Positions 28,919-37,269 of a stretch of 37,273 nucleotides of DNA are shown here, piece after piece. This DNA comes from Solirubrobacterales bacterium (GTDB taxonomy: Bacteria; Actinomycetota; Thermoleophilia; Solirubrobacterales; Solirubrobacteraceae). The translations under genes were made by a program, and so were the position numbers. Each line of letters begins with the position of its first letter. Position 1 is the stretch's first letter. Below the pieces are notes generated by a model. It was not told the DNA's origin and searched no databases. It saw only the letters and a program-made list of their open reading frames with translations. Where the stretch lies: positions 1 to 37,273 of the forward strand of contig JAOPZB010000080.1 of the NCBI GenBank assembly GCA_025964355.1, read 5' to 3'.

Positions 28919-30499
28919 TCAGTTGCCGAGGAGGTAGTTGAGGAGCAGGCCGCCGGCGGCCGAGCCTTCGCCGTGTGGCGCGTAGTAGGTCGTGCCGGCC
29001 GTGGAGCCGCCGACCGGCTGTGCCGTGGCGCCCGAGCTGCTGGAGGGGGCCGCGCCGCCGATTTCGCTGGCCGTCGGGGCGGAGCCGGGGTATTTGGCGC
29101 GTGCCTGTGCGGGGGTGGCGCCCTGCAGGACCGCCAACGTCCGCGCCATCACGAGGCCGGTGCTCCGCGGATCGACCGATGCCGCCGAGGCGGCCGTGCC
29201 ATTGGAGGCCGAGGCGGCTTCGGCGACCCCGGTCGTGCTGAACAGTTTGCGGTTGCACTGCGAGGTCGGTTTGAGGCTGTATGTCAGGCACGCGGTCCCG
29301 ACCCCCTCGGCCCGCAGGAAATGACCGAGCGCGTCGTAGCCGTTGGAGGCGCCGGCGCCCAGGAAGATGAAGTCCATGATCCGCTCCAGGCCGCCCGTGT
29401 CGCGCAGGCTCGTGAGCAGCGACGAGAGGTTGCCGGTGAACGGCTGCGCTGCGTTGCCGAGCGCCTTCAGGCGGTTGAGCAGCGGCTTGGTGGCGACCAG
29501 CGCCGGGCCGGACAGCTTCGACGTCTTGCCGAGGTTCTGGAAGAACGTCGAGGAGCTGTTGGAGAAGCCGGGGATGTTGGTGAACGCCTTGCTGATCGCG
29601 GGAGCCGCGGCGCCGAGATCGGTGAAGGCGGGCGTCGTCTGGTCGGCGAAGCGTCCGAGGCGTTCCATCGCCGGCCCGAGCTGTCTCAGGAACGGCGGGA
29701 AGAGCTGGAGATTGCGTGCGAGCGCCCCGCGATGCGCGGCGCTTGCCTGGGCGACCTTGTTGCTCTGCACGATGAAGTCGGCGACCTTTTCGCGAACCGC
29801 GGCGAACGGCGCCAGCGCCTGGTCGGAGTCGACGGCGAGTTTCGCGAGCACATGGTTCTCGCTGGCGAGGATGTGGAGCACCTTGTCGAGTTCCTGCAGG
29901 GCCGGGTTGGCGCGGCGGATGACGGCGCTGAGGTCGCTGCCGCGGCCGGCGAGGCCGGCTCCGAGTTCGTTGAGGATGATCGTCAGGCGCTGGCGTTCGG
30001 GCAGGCGGCTGATGTCGCCGAGCAGGTCGACGTCCACGGGGCTGTGCGTCTGCTGCACGGGCAGCAGCCACTGGCCTTCCCCTTCTCGGCCGTGGCCGAT
30101 TTTCTGCAGGGAGGGCGGAAGCGGTGTGCCTTCGACGCGCGGCTGGGTGGGCAGGCAGTCGACGTACTTCTCCCCGATCAGCGCCTGCGGCCGCACGGTG
30201 CAGCTGGCGTCCGAGCGAAAGTCCTGGAAGCCGGGCTTGGTGATGTTCAGGGCGACGGCGGCCTTCGCGGCGGGCGTCGCTGTCACCGACCCGACCGTGC
30301 CGACCTTCACGCCGGCGATCTTGACGTCCTCCCCCGAGATGATGTTGCCGGCGTCGTCGAAGATCGCGCGCACCGTGTAGGTGCCGTTCGAGCCGCCCGC
30401 CGAGGTGGCGAGCGCGACGATGACGGCGAGTGCGACCGTGCACGCGGCACCGGCGATCCCGGCCGCGAATCTCCTCCGCCCGACGCTCTCCTTCCTCAC
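28919..30499 (-). CDS. MCE/MlaD family protein (first gene of the operon)
   Basis: GTG start with GGAAGGA upstream; YTVRAIFDDAGNIISGEDVKIAGVKVGTVGSVTATPAAKAAVALNITKPGFQDFRSDASCTVRPQALIGEKYVDC. Confidence 0.94.
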   Translation of the reverse strand: MRKESVGRRRFAAGIAGAACTVALAVIVALATSAGGSNGTYTVRAIFDDAGNIISGEDVKIAGVKVGTVGSVTATPAAKAAVALNITKPGFQDFRSDASCTVRPQALIGEKYVDCLPTQPRVEGTPLPPSLQKIGHGREGEGQWLLPVQQTHSPVDVDLLGDISRLPERQRLTIILNELGAGLAGRGSDLSAVIRRANPALQELDKVLHILASENHVLAKLAVDSDQALAPFAAVREKVADFIVQSNKVAQASAAHRGALARNLQLFPPFLRQLGPAMERLGRFADQTTPAFTDLGAAAPAISKAFTNIPGFSNSSSTFFQNLGKTSKLSGPALVATKPLLNRLKALGNAAQPFTGNLSSLLTSLRDTGGLERIMDFIFLGAGASNGYDALGHFLRAEGVGTACLTYSLKPTSQCNRKLFSTTGVAEAASASNGTAASAASVDPRSTGLVMARTLAVLQGATPAQARAKYPGSAPTASEIGGAAPSSSSGATAQPVGGSTAGTTYYAPHGEGSAAGGLLLNYLLGN

Positions 30500-30530
30500 C
30501 CCGATCCTTCCTTGCCGTTCACAACGAGGC

Positions 30531-30560
30531 GGGCGACCCCATCATCCGATGGGGTCGCCC
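30531..30560. terminator. Putative hairpin without U-tract between the small secreted gene and the mce operon
   Basis: Perfect 13-bp stem GGGCGACCCCATC / GATGGGGTCGCCC with 4-nt loop ATCC; about 60 bp downstream of the 30620 stop and about 30 bp upstream of the mce operon start. Confidence 0.65.
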
Positions 30561-30619
30561 GTACCGCTCTTGCTTCGGTGGAGCTTACGCTTCCCCGCGC
30601 GTCAACTCCGCTGGTTGTC

Positions 30620-31390
30620 TTAGTGCTTGGGGCAGGGCAGCGAGTAGGGCACTGACACCGTCTGCGGCGACAGCCCGCCGAGTCCTGCGAACAGGAGTTC
30701 CGCCTTGCCTTTCCATGCGCCTTTGCACTTCTTCGGCGTCATGCCGTAGTAGACCGGCTTGCCTTTGGACTTGAACGCGCTGCCGACCTTGACGTTGATG
30801 AATTCAACGGACGCGTCGGGCGCTCCAGGCACGGTTTCGACGAGCGGGATTTCGGTGATCAGCTGCGGCCCGAAGCCGCCGCCGCCGCCGAGGCCCGTGT
30901 ACTTGCCTTTGGAGAAGAATTCAAGCTGGACCGGCGAGTGACCTTCGGTGTAGAAGCCAAGGCCGCCGGCGATGTAGAACGATTCGATCGTCACTTGCTC
31001 TTTGGTCGGTTCGCCTTTGCCGAAGCGCACGACGCCTTCCGCATGACCGGTCGGGCCGGCCTTCGACTTCGGCGGGCACTTGGCCGGTTCCTTGGCTTCG
31101 AGCGTCGGCGTCGGGCAGGTCTTAAAGCCCGCCGTGTGGATCTTCGAGCCGGTCGGCAGGAAGAAGTTGACGCCGATCAGCGGCGGCGGGAACCCTGCGT
31201 ATTCGGTCCCCGAGATGTGGAACGTGGCTTCGGCCGCCGCGCCGGCGCCTAGGAAGTTGCCGGTGTGCGGAAAGCCGGGAATCGCGACTGCTTTGGCTTT
31301 CAGCGTGACCACCGGGGTCGCCGACGCCACGCTCGTGAGCGCGAGTACGGCGAGACCGACGACGGCAAGACAGGTGGATGCTCTGCGCAT
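30620..31390 (-). CDS. Small secreted protein of unknown function with one A-B cysteine module
   Basis: Signal peptide MRRASTCLAVVGLAVLALTSVASA; strong RBS AGAGGAGAG; cysteine spacing TCPTPTLEAKEPAKCPPKSKAG resembles the 34234 protein. Confidence 0.8.
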   Translation of the reverse strand: MRRASTCLAVVGLAVLALTSVASATPVVTLKAKAVAIPGFPHTGNFLGAGAAAEATFHISGTEYAGFPPPLIGVNFFLPTGSKIHTAGFKTCPTPTLEAKEPAKCPPKSKAGPTGHAEGVVRFGKGEPTKEQVTIESFYIAGGLGFYTEGHSPVQLEFFSKGKYTGLGGGGGFGPQLITEIPLVETVPGAPDASVEFINVKVGSAFKSKGKPVYYGMTPKKCKGAWKGKAELLFAGLGGLSPQTVSVPYSLPCPKH

Positions 31391-31691
31391 CAGTTTCTCT
31401 CTCCTCTTTTGATGGACAGGTCCGCCTCGATCCGGGTAGCTCCGGAGCCATGCCGGTCCGGCGACATCGAGATCCCCGGCACACTACCCGGGGAACAGTG
31501 GCGACATTCTTCGGCCGAACCTTATCCCTCCCGCGCAATCCGTTCAACCTTGAACGGCCGCGGTCGGCTGAAGGCAGGACGAGTACGCGCAACCATGGCA
31601 TGTGGGGGGAAATAGCGCGTCATGTGAGCTGTATACCCTCAGGCCGCTCGGAGTAGCGCCCGCCGAAAAACACTGAGGCTGCGCTTGAGGG

Positions 31692-32810
31692 TTATGGCTG
31701 AGGCGCCGACAGCTCCAACTCCGTGCCCGCGTAGCGCACGCCCACGGGCTCGAGTATCACCTCTCTGGGCCCCTCCTCCACCCGACCGGCGACGAGCGCG
31801 CTCAGGCCCAGCTGCTCTGCGATTGCGACGACGCCCGCGCCGGCGCCGGGCGCCGTGTAGATGGCGAAGCCCGACCCCATGTTGAAGGTCGAATAGGCCG
31901 ACTGGGCGTCGAGGCCTGCCTCGGCTGCGAGGAAGCTCAGGACCGGCGGCACCTCCGGCAGACGCTCGACGCGATAGGTCAGCGGCCGCGGCGGGCGCAT
32001 GAGCTTGAGCAGTCCATGGCCGGTGATGTGGCTCATGTAGCTGACGGGCATATCGGCCTCCAGCAGAGCTGCGACGAGAGCGACGTACATGGTCGATGGC
32101 TCGAGCAGTGCCTCGCCGAGCGTGCCGGCGCCGGGCACCGCCGTCGCATAGCCGTCGGGCAGCCGTCCGGCGACCAGCCTCGCGAGCGACGCGCCGTTGG
32201 CGTGCAGTCCACTGGACGAGACGAGCACGATCTCGTCCCCGGGGGCGAGACCCTCCCCGAGGATCGGCGAACGACCCTCCGGGACGGCTCCGACAGCTGC
32301 TCCCGCGAGCTCGATGTCGCGCTCGTCGAGCAGACCCGGCAGCGACGGCGACTCTCCTCCGCCCCACACGCAGCCGGCGTCCGCGCACGCCCGGCGCCAG
32401 CCCTCCAGCAGCGAGGCCGCGCGTTCGCGCTGCAGGTACCACTCCGAGGCGCCGGTCGCGAAGTAGGCGTTCACCACCAGCGGGAGCGCGCCGACGCAGC
32501 AGAGATCGTTCAGGATCGCAGCGACGGTGTCGTACGCGACGTCGCCGAAGCGGTCGATGCCCTGGGTCTCGAGCACGTGGCGGGCGACGACGGACTTCGT
32601 GCCGAGTCCCTCCACGACGAACGCCAGCGTCTGGCCGCCGAACTCGAACACGAACGCCGGCTCCCCGCGAGAGGCGTCGAGCGCACGGCCGCCGCGCGCG
32701 GCGAGCAGCGGGGATGTCGACAGTGCCTTGGCGATCGCCAGGCGCTTTCCCGAGTCGAGCGCGTCGTAGTCCACACCGGCCGCGCGATAGCTGGCGCCTC
32801 TGTCGCTCAT
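31692..32810 (-). CDS. PurM-like AIR synthase-related protein
   Basis: SYRAAGVDYDALDSGKRLAIAKA, FVVEGLGTKSVVARHVL, AILNDLCCVGALPLVVNAYFA, GGESPSLPGLL, SHITGHGLLKLMRP. Start at 32810, preceded by TAGGAT. Confidence 0.82.
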   Translation of the reverse strand: MSDRGASYRAAGVDYDALDSGKRLAIAKALSTSPLLAARGGRALDASRGEPAFVFEFGGQTLAFVVEGLGTKSVVARHVLETQGIDRFGDVAYDTVAAILNDLCCVGALPLVVNAYFATGASEWYLQRERAASLLEGWRRACADAGCVWGGGESPSLPGLLDERDIELAGAAVGAVPEGRSPILGEGLAPGDEIVLVSSSGLHANGASLARLVAGRLPDGYATAVPGAGTLGEALLEPSTMYVALVAALLEADMPVSYMSHITGHGLLKLMRPPRPLTYRVERLPEVPPVLSFLAAEAGLDAQSAYSTFNMGSGFAIYTAPGAGAGVVAIAEQLGLSALVAGRVEEGPREVILEPVGVRYAGTELELSAPQP

Positions 32811-32852
32811 CGTGGATGATCCTAGGCCCATTGCCGTCAGCGAGGAGAACCG

Positions 32853-34079
32853 ATGGACTTCCAGCCGAGCGAGCGCTGTTCCGAATTCAAAGAGCGCCTC
32901 ACGTCGTTCATGGACGAGCACGTCTACCCGGCCGAGGCGATCTACGAGCAGCAGCTGCTCGCATCGGGCGACCCTCATCATCAGCCGGCGGTGATGGAGG
33001 AGCTCAAGCAGCAGGCGCGCGACGCCGGGCTGTGGAACATGTTCCTTCCCGACCCCGACCACGGCGCGGGACTGTCCAACAGCGACTACGCGCCGCTCGC
33101 CGAGATCCTCGGGCGATCGCACATCGCATCCGAGGCATGCAACTGCTCTGCGCCGGACACCGGCAACATGGAGGTGCTCAACCAGTTCGCGACGCCCGAG
33201 CAGAAGGAGCGATGGCTCATGCCGCTGCTCGACGGCGAGATCCGCTCCGCGTTCGCGATGACCGAGCCGGACGTCGCGAGCTCAGACGCGACGAACATCG
33301 CCATGCGCATCGAGCGCGACGGCGAGGACTATGTCCTCAACGGACGCAAGTGGTGGACGTCCAACGCACTGCACCCCAACTGCCGGATCATGATCGTGAT
33401 GGGCAAGACGGCTGGGTGGGAGTCCAGTCCCGCGCCGGTCCACAAGCAGCAGAGCATGATCCTCGTGCCACTCGACACGCCCGGCGTGAGCATCCTCCGC
33501 GGCCTCCCGGTGTTCGGATATCAGGACCAGGAGGGCCACGCCGAAGTCGACTTCGCAGACGTGCGCGTCCCGGCCTCCAACCTGATCGCCGGGGAGGGCG
33601 ACGGCTTCATGATCGCCCAGGCGCGGCTGGGCCCGGGGCGCATCCATCACTGCATGCGCGCGCTCGGCGCCGCGGAGCGAGCGCTGGAAGCGATGTGCCG
33701 CCGTGCGGTCAGCCGCGTGACGTTCGGTCAGCCGATCGCCATGCGCGGCAACATCCAGGACTGGATCGCCGAGTCGCGCATCGAGATCGAGATGGCCCGC
33801 CTGCTGACGCTCAAGGCCGCCTGGATGATGGACACGGTCGGCAACCGCCAGGCGCGCACGGAGATCGCTGCGATAAAGGTGGCCGCGCCGAATGTCGCGC
33901 TCAAGGTCGTCGACCGCGCCATTCAGGTACACGGCGGCGGCGGTGTCTCCGACGACTTCACGCTCGCGTGGGCGTACGCGCACCTGCGCACCCTGCGCCT
34001 CGCCGACGGCCCCGATGAGGTCCACAAGCTGTCCATCGCCCGCCGCGAGCTGGCCCCCTACATACCCCGGGAGGCATGA
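32853..34079 (+). CDS. Acyl-CoA dehydrogenase family protein
   Basis: [126 protein letters not shown]. Confidence 0.95.
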   Translation: MDFQPSERCSEFKERLTSFMDEHVYPAEAIYEQQLLASGDPHHQPAVMEELKQQARDAGLWNMFLPDPDHGAGLSNSDYAPLAEILGRSHIASEACNCSAPDTGNMEVLNQFATPEQKERWLMPLLDGEIRSAFAMTEPDVASSDATNIAMRIERDGEDYVLNGRKWWTSNALHPNCRIMIVMGKTAGWESSPAPVHKQQSMILVPLDTPGVSILRGLPVFGYQDQEGHAEVDFADVRVPASNLIAGEGDGFMIAQARLGPGRIHHCMRALGAAERALEAMCRRAVSRVTFGQPIAMRGNIQDWIAESRIEIEMARLLTLKAAWMMDTVGNRQARTEIAAIKVAAPNVALKVVDRAIQVHGGGGVSDDFTLAWAYAHLRTLRLADGPDEVHKLSIARRELAPYIPREA

Positions 34080-34233
34080 CCTCTCGGGCCGCCACGCGGG
34101 GCCGCTCGAGGCGGGTACGGCGCATCGGTCAAACGGCTAGTCCTGACTGGCGCCTGGCAAAACGGGTAGAGCGGGGAGGCCGGGCGCGCGGGCGCCGGGC
34201 CTACGTAAACGAGGGAAGAAGAGGCTCGATCGC

Positions 34234-37200
34234 ATGACGCAGCGTCGCCTGATCGCCGTGCAAAAAGCGCTCGTGGGCGCGCTGCTCGCTTGCGCGCTGT
34301 CCGCGCTCGCGGCGTCCTCTGCGTTCGGCTGGGCCCCGCCTGCGAAATGGGAAGCGGGCACCTGCAACGGCACCCAGCTCACGGTCAAAAATTGCGAATA
34401 CACGAGCCCGCCGAGCGTGTTCTACACCCAGGCCGCAGGGCACCCGTCCTGGGGGCTGACCGCCTTCGAAGTCGCCCACACCGGCTCGGGGGAAAGCCGC
34501 AGACCCGATGAAACGCTCAAACGAATCCGGGTCGACGTCCCCCCCGGCCTGGCCGCGGACCCGCAGGCACTGCCCACCTGCAGCCGCGCGGAATTCACTG
34601 CAAACGCCTGCAGTCCGCTCACGAAAGCCGGGTTCGTCGAACTCGAAGCGTTCGTCGGCGCGCCGGTCGAAAAAGTCCTGAAACTCGAAGGGAACGTCTA
34701 CAACCTCGAACAGGAGCCGGGCCTGCCGCTGCTGTTCGGGATCGAAGTCAAAGGCGTCCCACCGCTCGTCGAAAACACGCAGCTGCTGCTCGAAGGGCAC
34801 GTGAGCTACGCCAGGGAACCGGCGCTGGAAGCGCGCGGTGTCCCCTCCGGCGACTTCCACGAGTGGTTCCAGATCGACAATATTCCGCCGGAAGTCACTG
34901 TGAAACTCGGCCCCCTGCCGATTGAACTCGCCAAAGCGAAACTGCAGACCCTCAAGTCGAAGCTGTTCTTCGACGGCCACGCCGGCCACGGCAACTTCCT
35001 GACGCTGCCCAGCGAATGCGGCCCGCCGAGCAAGTCGACCTCCTACATCGAACTCGAAGACGAAAAACACGAGGTCGTAAGCGCGCCCACCGTGCCGCCC
35101 GTCGGAGTCGACGGCTGCAAAAACGTCCCCTTCAACCCGACCGCACAGGTCAAACCGCAGACCTCCGGCTACGACCAGCCGGATGGCGCGATCACCGACG
35201 TGCTGGTCCCCCAGAACGAAGGCGAAAACGAAATCAATACGGCTGACATCGTCTCGGGCCACGCGCTGTTCCCCGAAGGCCTGACGCTCAACCCCTCCGC
35301 CGCGCACGGCCTCGAAGCGTGCTCGCCCGCGCTCGTCCACTTCGAAAGCAAAGAAGCCGCGCAGTGCCCTGCGGGCTCGCGGATCGGCAGCGTCAACATC
35401 GAAACGGACCTGCCGAAAGGGTCGCTCACCGGCGGTGTCTACCTCGCCGCGCCGAACGGCACACCGATCACCGGTCCGCCGTACGCGACCTACATCGTGG
35501 CCGAAAGCGTCTACGACGTGAAGGTCAAGGTCGAAGCGACCGTCACGCCCGACCCCACCACGGGGCGCCTGAAAGTCGACGTCGTGAACAGCGCCGCGCA
35601 CCCCTTCAACCTGCCGCAGCTGCCGTTCAGCCGCGCCACTCTGACGCTCAACGGAGGGCCGCGCGCACCGCTCGCGAACCCACTCAGCTGCGTCGTGGGC
35701 AACACCGAATCTGACTTCATCGCCTACTCGGGCGAAGGCATCCTCAAAGAGTTCCAGCCGGCGTTCCCGTTCGCGGCCACCGACTGCCCCGCCGCGATCC
35801 CGTTCTCGCTCAGCCAGTCGACGAGCCAGACCAGCAACACCGCCGGCGCCTTCACGAGCTTCACCTTCAACCTCGGCCGCGCCGACGGCCAGCAGAACCT
35901 CGCCAGCGTGCAGACGACGCTGCCCGCCGGCCTGGTCGGCCTGATCCCGTCGGTGCCGCTGTGCCCCGAACCTGGAGCGAACGTCGGCACCTGCCCGGCC
36001 AGCAGCCAGATCGGCACGGCATCCGCGACCGCCGGCGTCGGCGGTGAACCGTTCGGCTTCTCCGGTCCGGTGTACCTGACAGGACCGACCAACGGCGCAC
36101 CCTACGGCCTCTCGATCCCGATCGAGGCGGCGGCGGGGCCGTTCGACCTCGGGCGCGTCGAGACGCGTGTGGCGGTCGGCGTCGACCCGCATAGCGCTCG
36201 CGTGATAGCGACTGCGACCCTGCCGCGGATTGTGGGCGGGGTGCCCCTGCACCTGCGCGGCATCAGCGTCGCGGTCAACCGCCCGAGCTTCCTGTTGAAC
36301 CCCACGTTCTGCGGCCAGCTGGCCACGGACTCGAAGCTGACCTCCACCTTCAACGCCTCGCAGATCGCCTCAAGCCAGTTCGGCGTGACGAACTGCGGGG
36401 CGCTGGCCTTCAAGCCCTCGTTCAAGGTCGCGAGCAGCACCAAGACCTCCAAAGCGAATGGTGCCCCCCTGAAGGTCAACCTCACGCAGGGTGCCCACCA
36501 GGCGAACATCCGCTCGGTCTTCACGCAGCTGCCACTCCAGCTCCCGTCGCGCCTGACGACCCTCCAGAAAGCATGTCCGCAGGCCACCTTCGAAGCCAAC
36601 CCGGCGAGTTGTCCGGCGACCTCCGTGGTGGGCAGCGCGACGGCCGTGACGCCGGTGCTCCCGGGCAGCGTCACCGGTCCCGCCTACCTCGTCTCCCACG
36701 CTGCCGAGGCGTTCCCCAACCTCGTCCTCGTGCTGCAGGACGGCGGCGTGCGCGTGATCCTGGAAGGCACGACGGACATCAAAAAGGGCATCACCACCTC
36801 GACGTTCGCCTCGGTCCCCGACGTCCCGGTGTCGAGCTTCTCGCTCTCGCTGCCGACAGGACCGCACTCGGCGCTGGCCGCCTACGGCAACCTCTGCGCG
36901 CACAGCCTGATAATGCCCACGGTCATCACAGCGCAGAGCGGAGCGCAGTTCAAGCAGAGCACGAAGATCGCCGTGGCCGGGTGTGGCATCAGGATCGTGC
37001 GCCGCAAGCTCGTCGGCCACACGCTGCGGATCACCGTCCAGACGCCAGCCGCCGGGCGGATCACCGTCACCGGCAGGAACCTGAAGACCGCCAAGCGAAG
37101 CGTCCGCAAGGCGACCACGACCACGTTGCGGGTTCGCCTCGGACGAGCCGCGGTGAGCGCGCTGAAAGCACATCGCCGCCTGAAGATCAAGGTGCGCGTC

Positions 37201-37269
37201 AAGTTCGCTCCCCGCCAGAAGGGTGAAGCCCGCTCGACAGCCTCCACCACGGTCAGCGTCAAACGCTGA
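34234..37269 (+). CDS. Large secreted cysteine-module repeat protein, unknown function
   Basis: 1011 aa; signal-like N-terminus (ALVGALLACALSALAASSAFG); about four alternating A and B cysteine modules; basic C-terminus rich in K/R and T. Confidence 0.85.
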   Translation: MTQRRLIAVQKALVGALLACALSALAASSAFGWAPPAKWEAGTCNGTQLTVKNCEYTSPPSVFYTQAAGHPSWGLTAFEVAHTGSGESRRPDETLKRIRVDVPPGLAADPQALPTCSRAEFTANACSPLTKAGFVELEAFVGAPVEKVLKLEGNVYNLEQEPGLPLLFGIEVKGVPPLVENTQLLLEGHVSYAREPALEARGVPSGDFHEWFQIDNIPPEVTVKLGPLPIELAKAKLQTLKSKLFFDGHAGHGNFLTLPSECGPPSKSTSYIELEDEKHEVVSAPTVPPVGVDGCKNVPFNPTAQVKPQTSGYDQPDGAITDVLVPQNEGENEINTADIVSGHALFPEGLTLNPSAAHGLEACSPALVHFESKEAAQCPAGSRIGSVNIETDLPKGSLTGGVYLAAPNGTPITGPPYATYIVAESVYDVKVKVEATVTPDPTTGRLKVDVVNSAAHPFNLPQLPFSRATLTLNGGPRAPLANPLSCVVGNTESDFIAYSGEGILKEFQPAFPFAATDCPAAIPFSLSQSTSQTSNTAGAFTSFTFNLGRADGQQNLASVQTTLPAGLVGLIPSVPLCPEPGANVGTCPASSQIGTASATAGVGGEPFGFSGPVYLTGPTNGAPYGLSIPIEAAAGPFDLGRVETRVAVGVDPHSARVIATATLPRIVGGVPLHLRGISVAVNRPSFLLNPTFCGQLATDSKLTSTFNASQIASSQFGVTNCGALAFKPSFKVASSTKTSKANGAPLKVNLTQGAHQANIRSVFTQLPLQLPSRLTTLQKACPQATFEANPASCPATSVVGSATAVTPVLPGSVTGPAYLVSHAAEAFPNLVLVLQDGGVRVILEGTTDIKKGITTSTFASVPDVPVSSFSLSLPTGPHSALAAYGNLCAHSLIMPTVITAQSGAQFKQSTKIAVAGCGIRIVRRKLVGHTLRITVQTPAAGRITVTGRNLKTAKRSVRKATTTTLRVRLGRAAVSALKAHRRLKIKVRVKFAPRQKGEARSTASTTVSVKR

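Noticed and set aside
27027-30443. 1138-aa minus-strand ORF
   Set aside because: Out-of-frame reading of the MCE and transglycosylase genes, Arg/Pro-rich with no domain motifs.
28673-30655. 660-aa plus-strand ORF opposite the first MCE gene
   Set aside because: Low-complexity Arg/Gly/Ala-rich translation antisense to a clear MCE gene; typical high-GC shadow ORF.
31391-31691. 300-bp intergenic region as a possible ncRNA
   Set aside because: Only a weak CCCCGG/CCGGGG stem was found; no convincing conserved fold or terminator visible by eye.
34201-36252. 683-aa minus-strand ORF opposite the large secreted gene
   Set aside because: The GAA codon bias of the sense gene removes stop codons on the opposite strand; composition is F/V/R/D-rich with no motifs.
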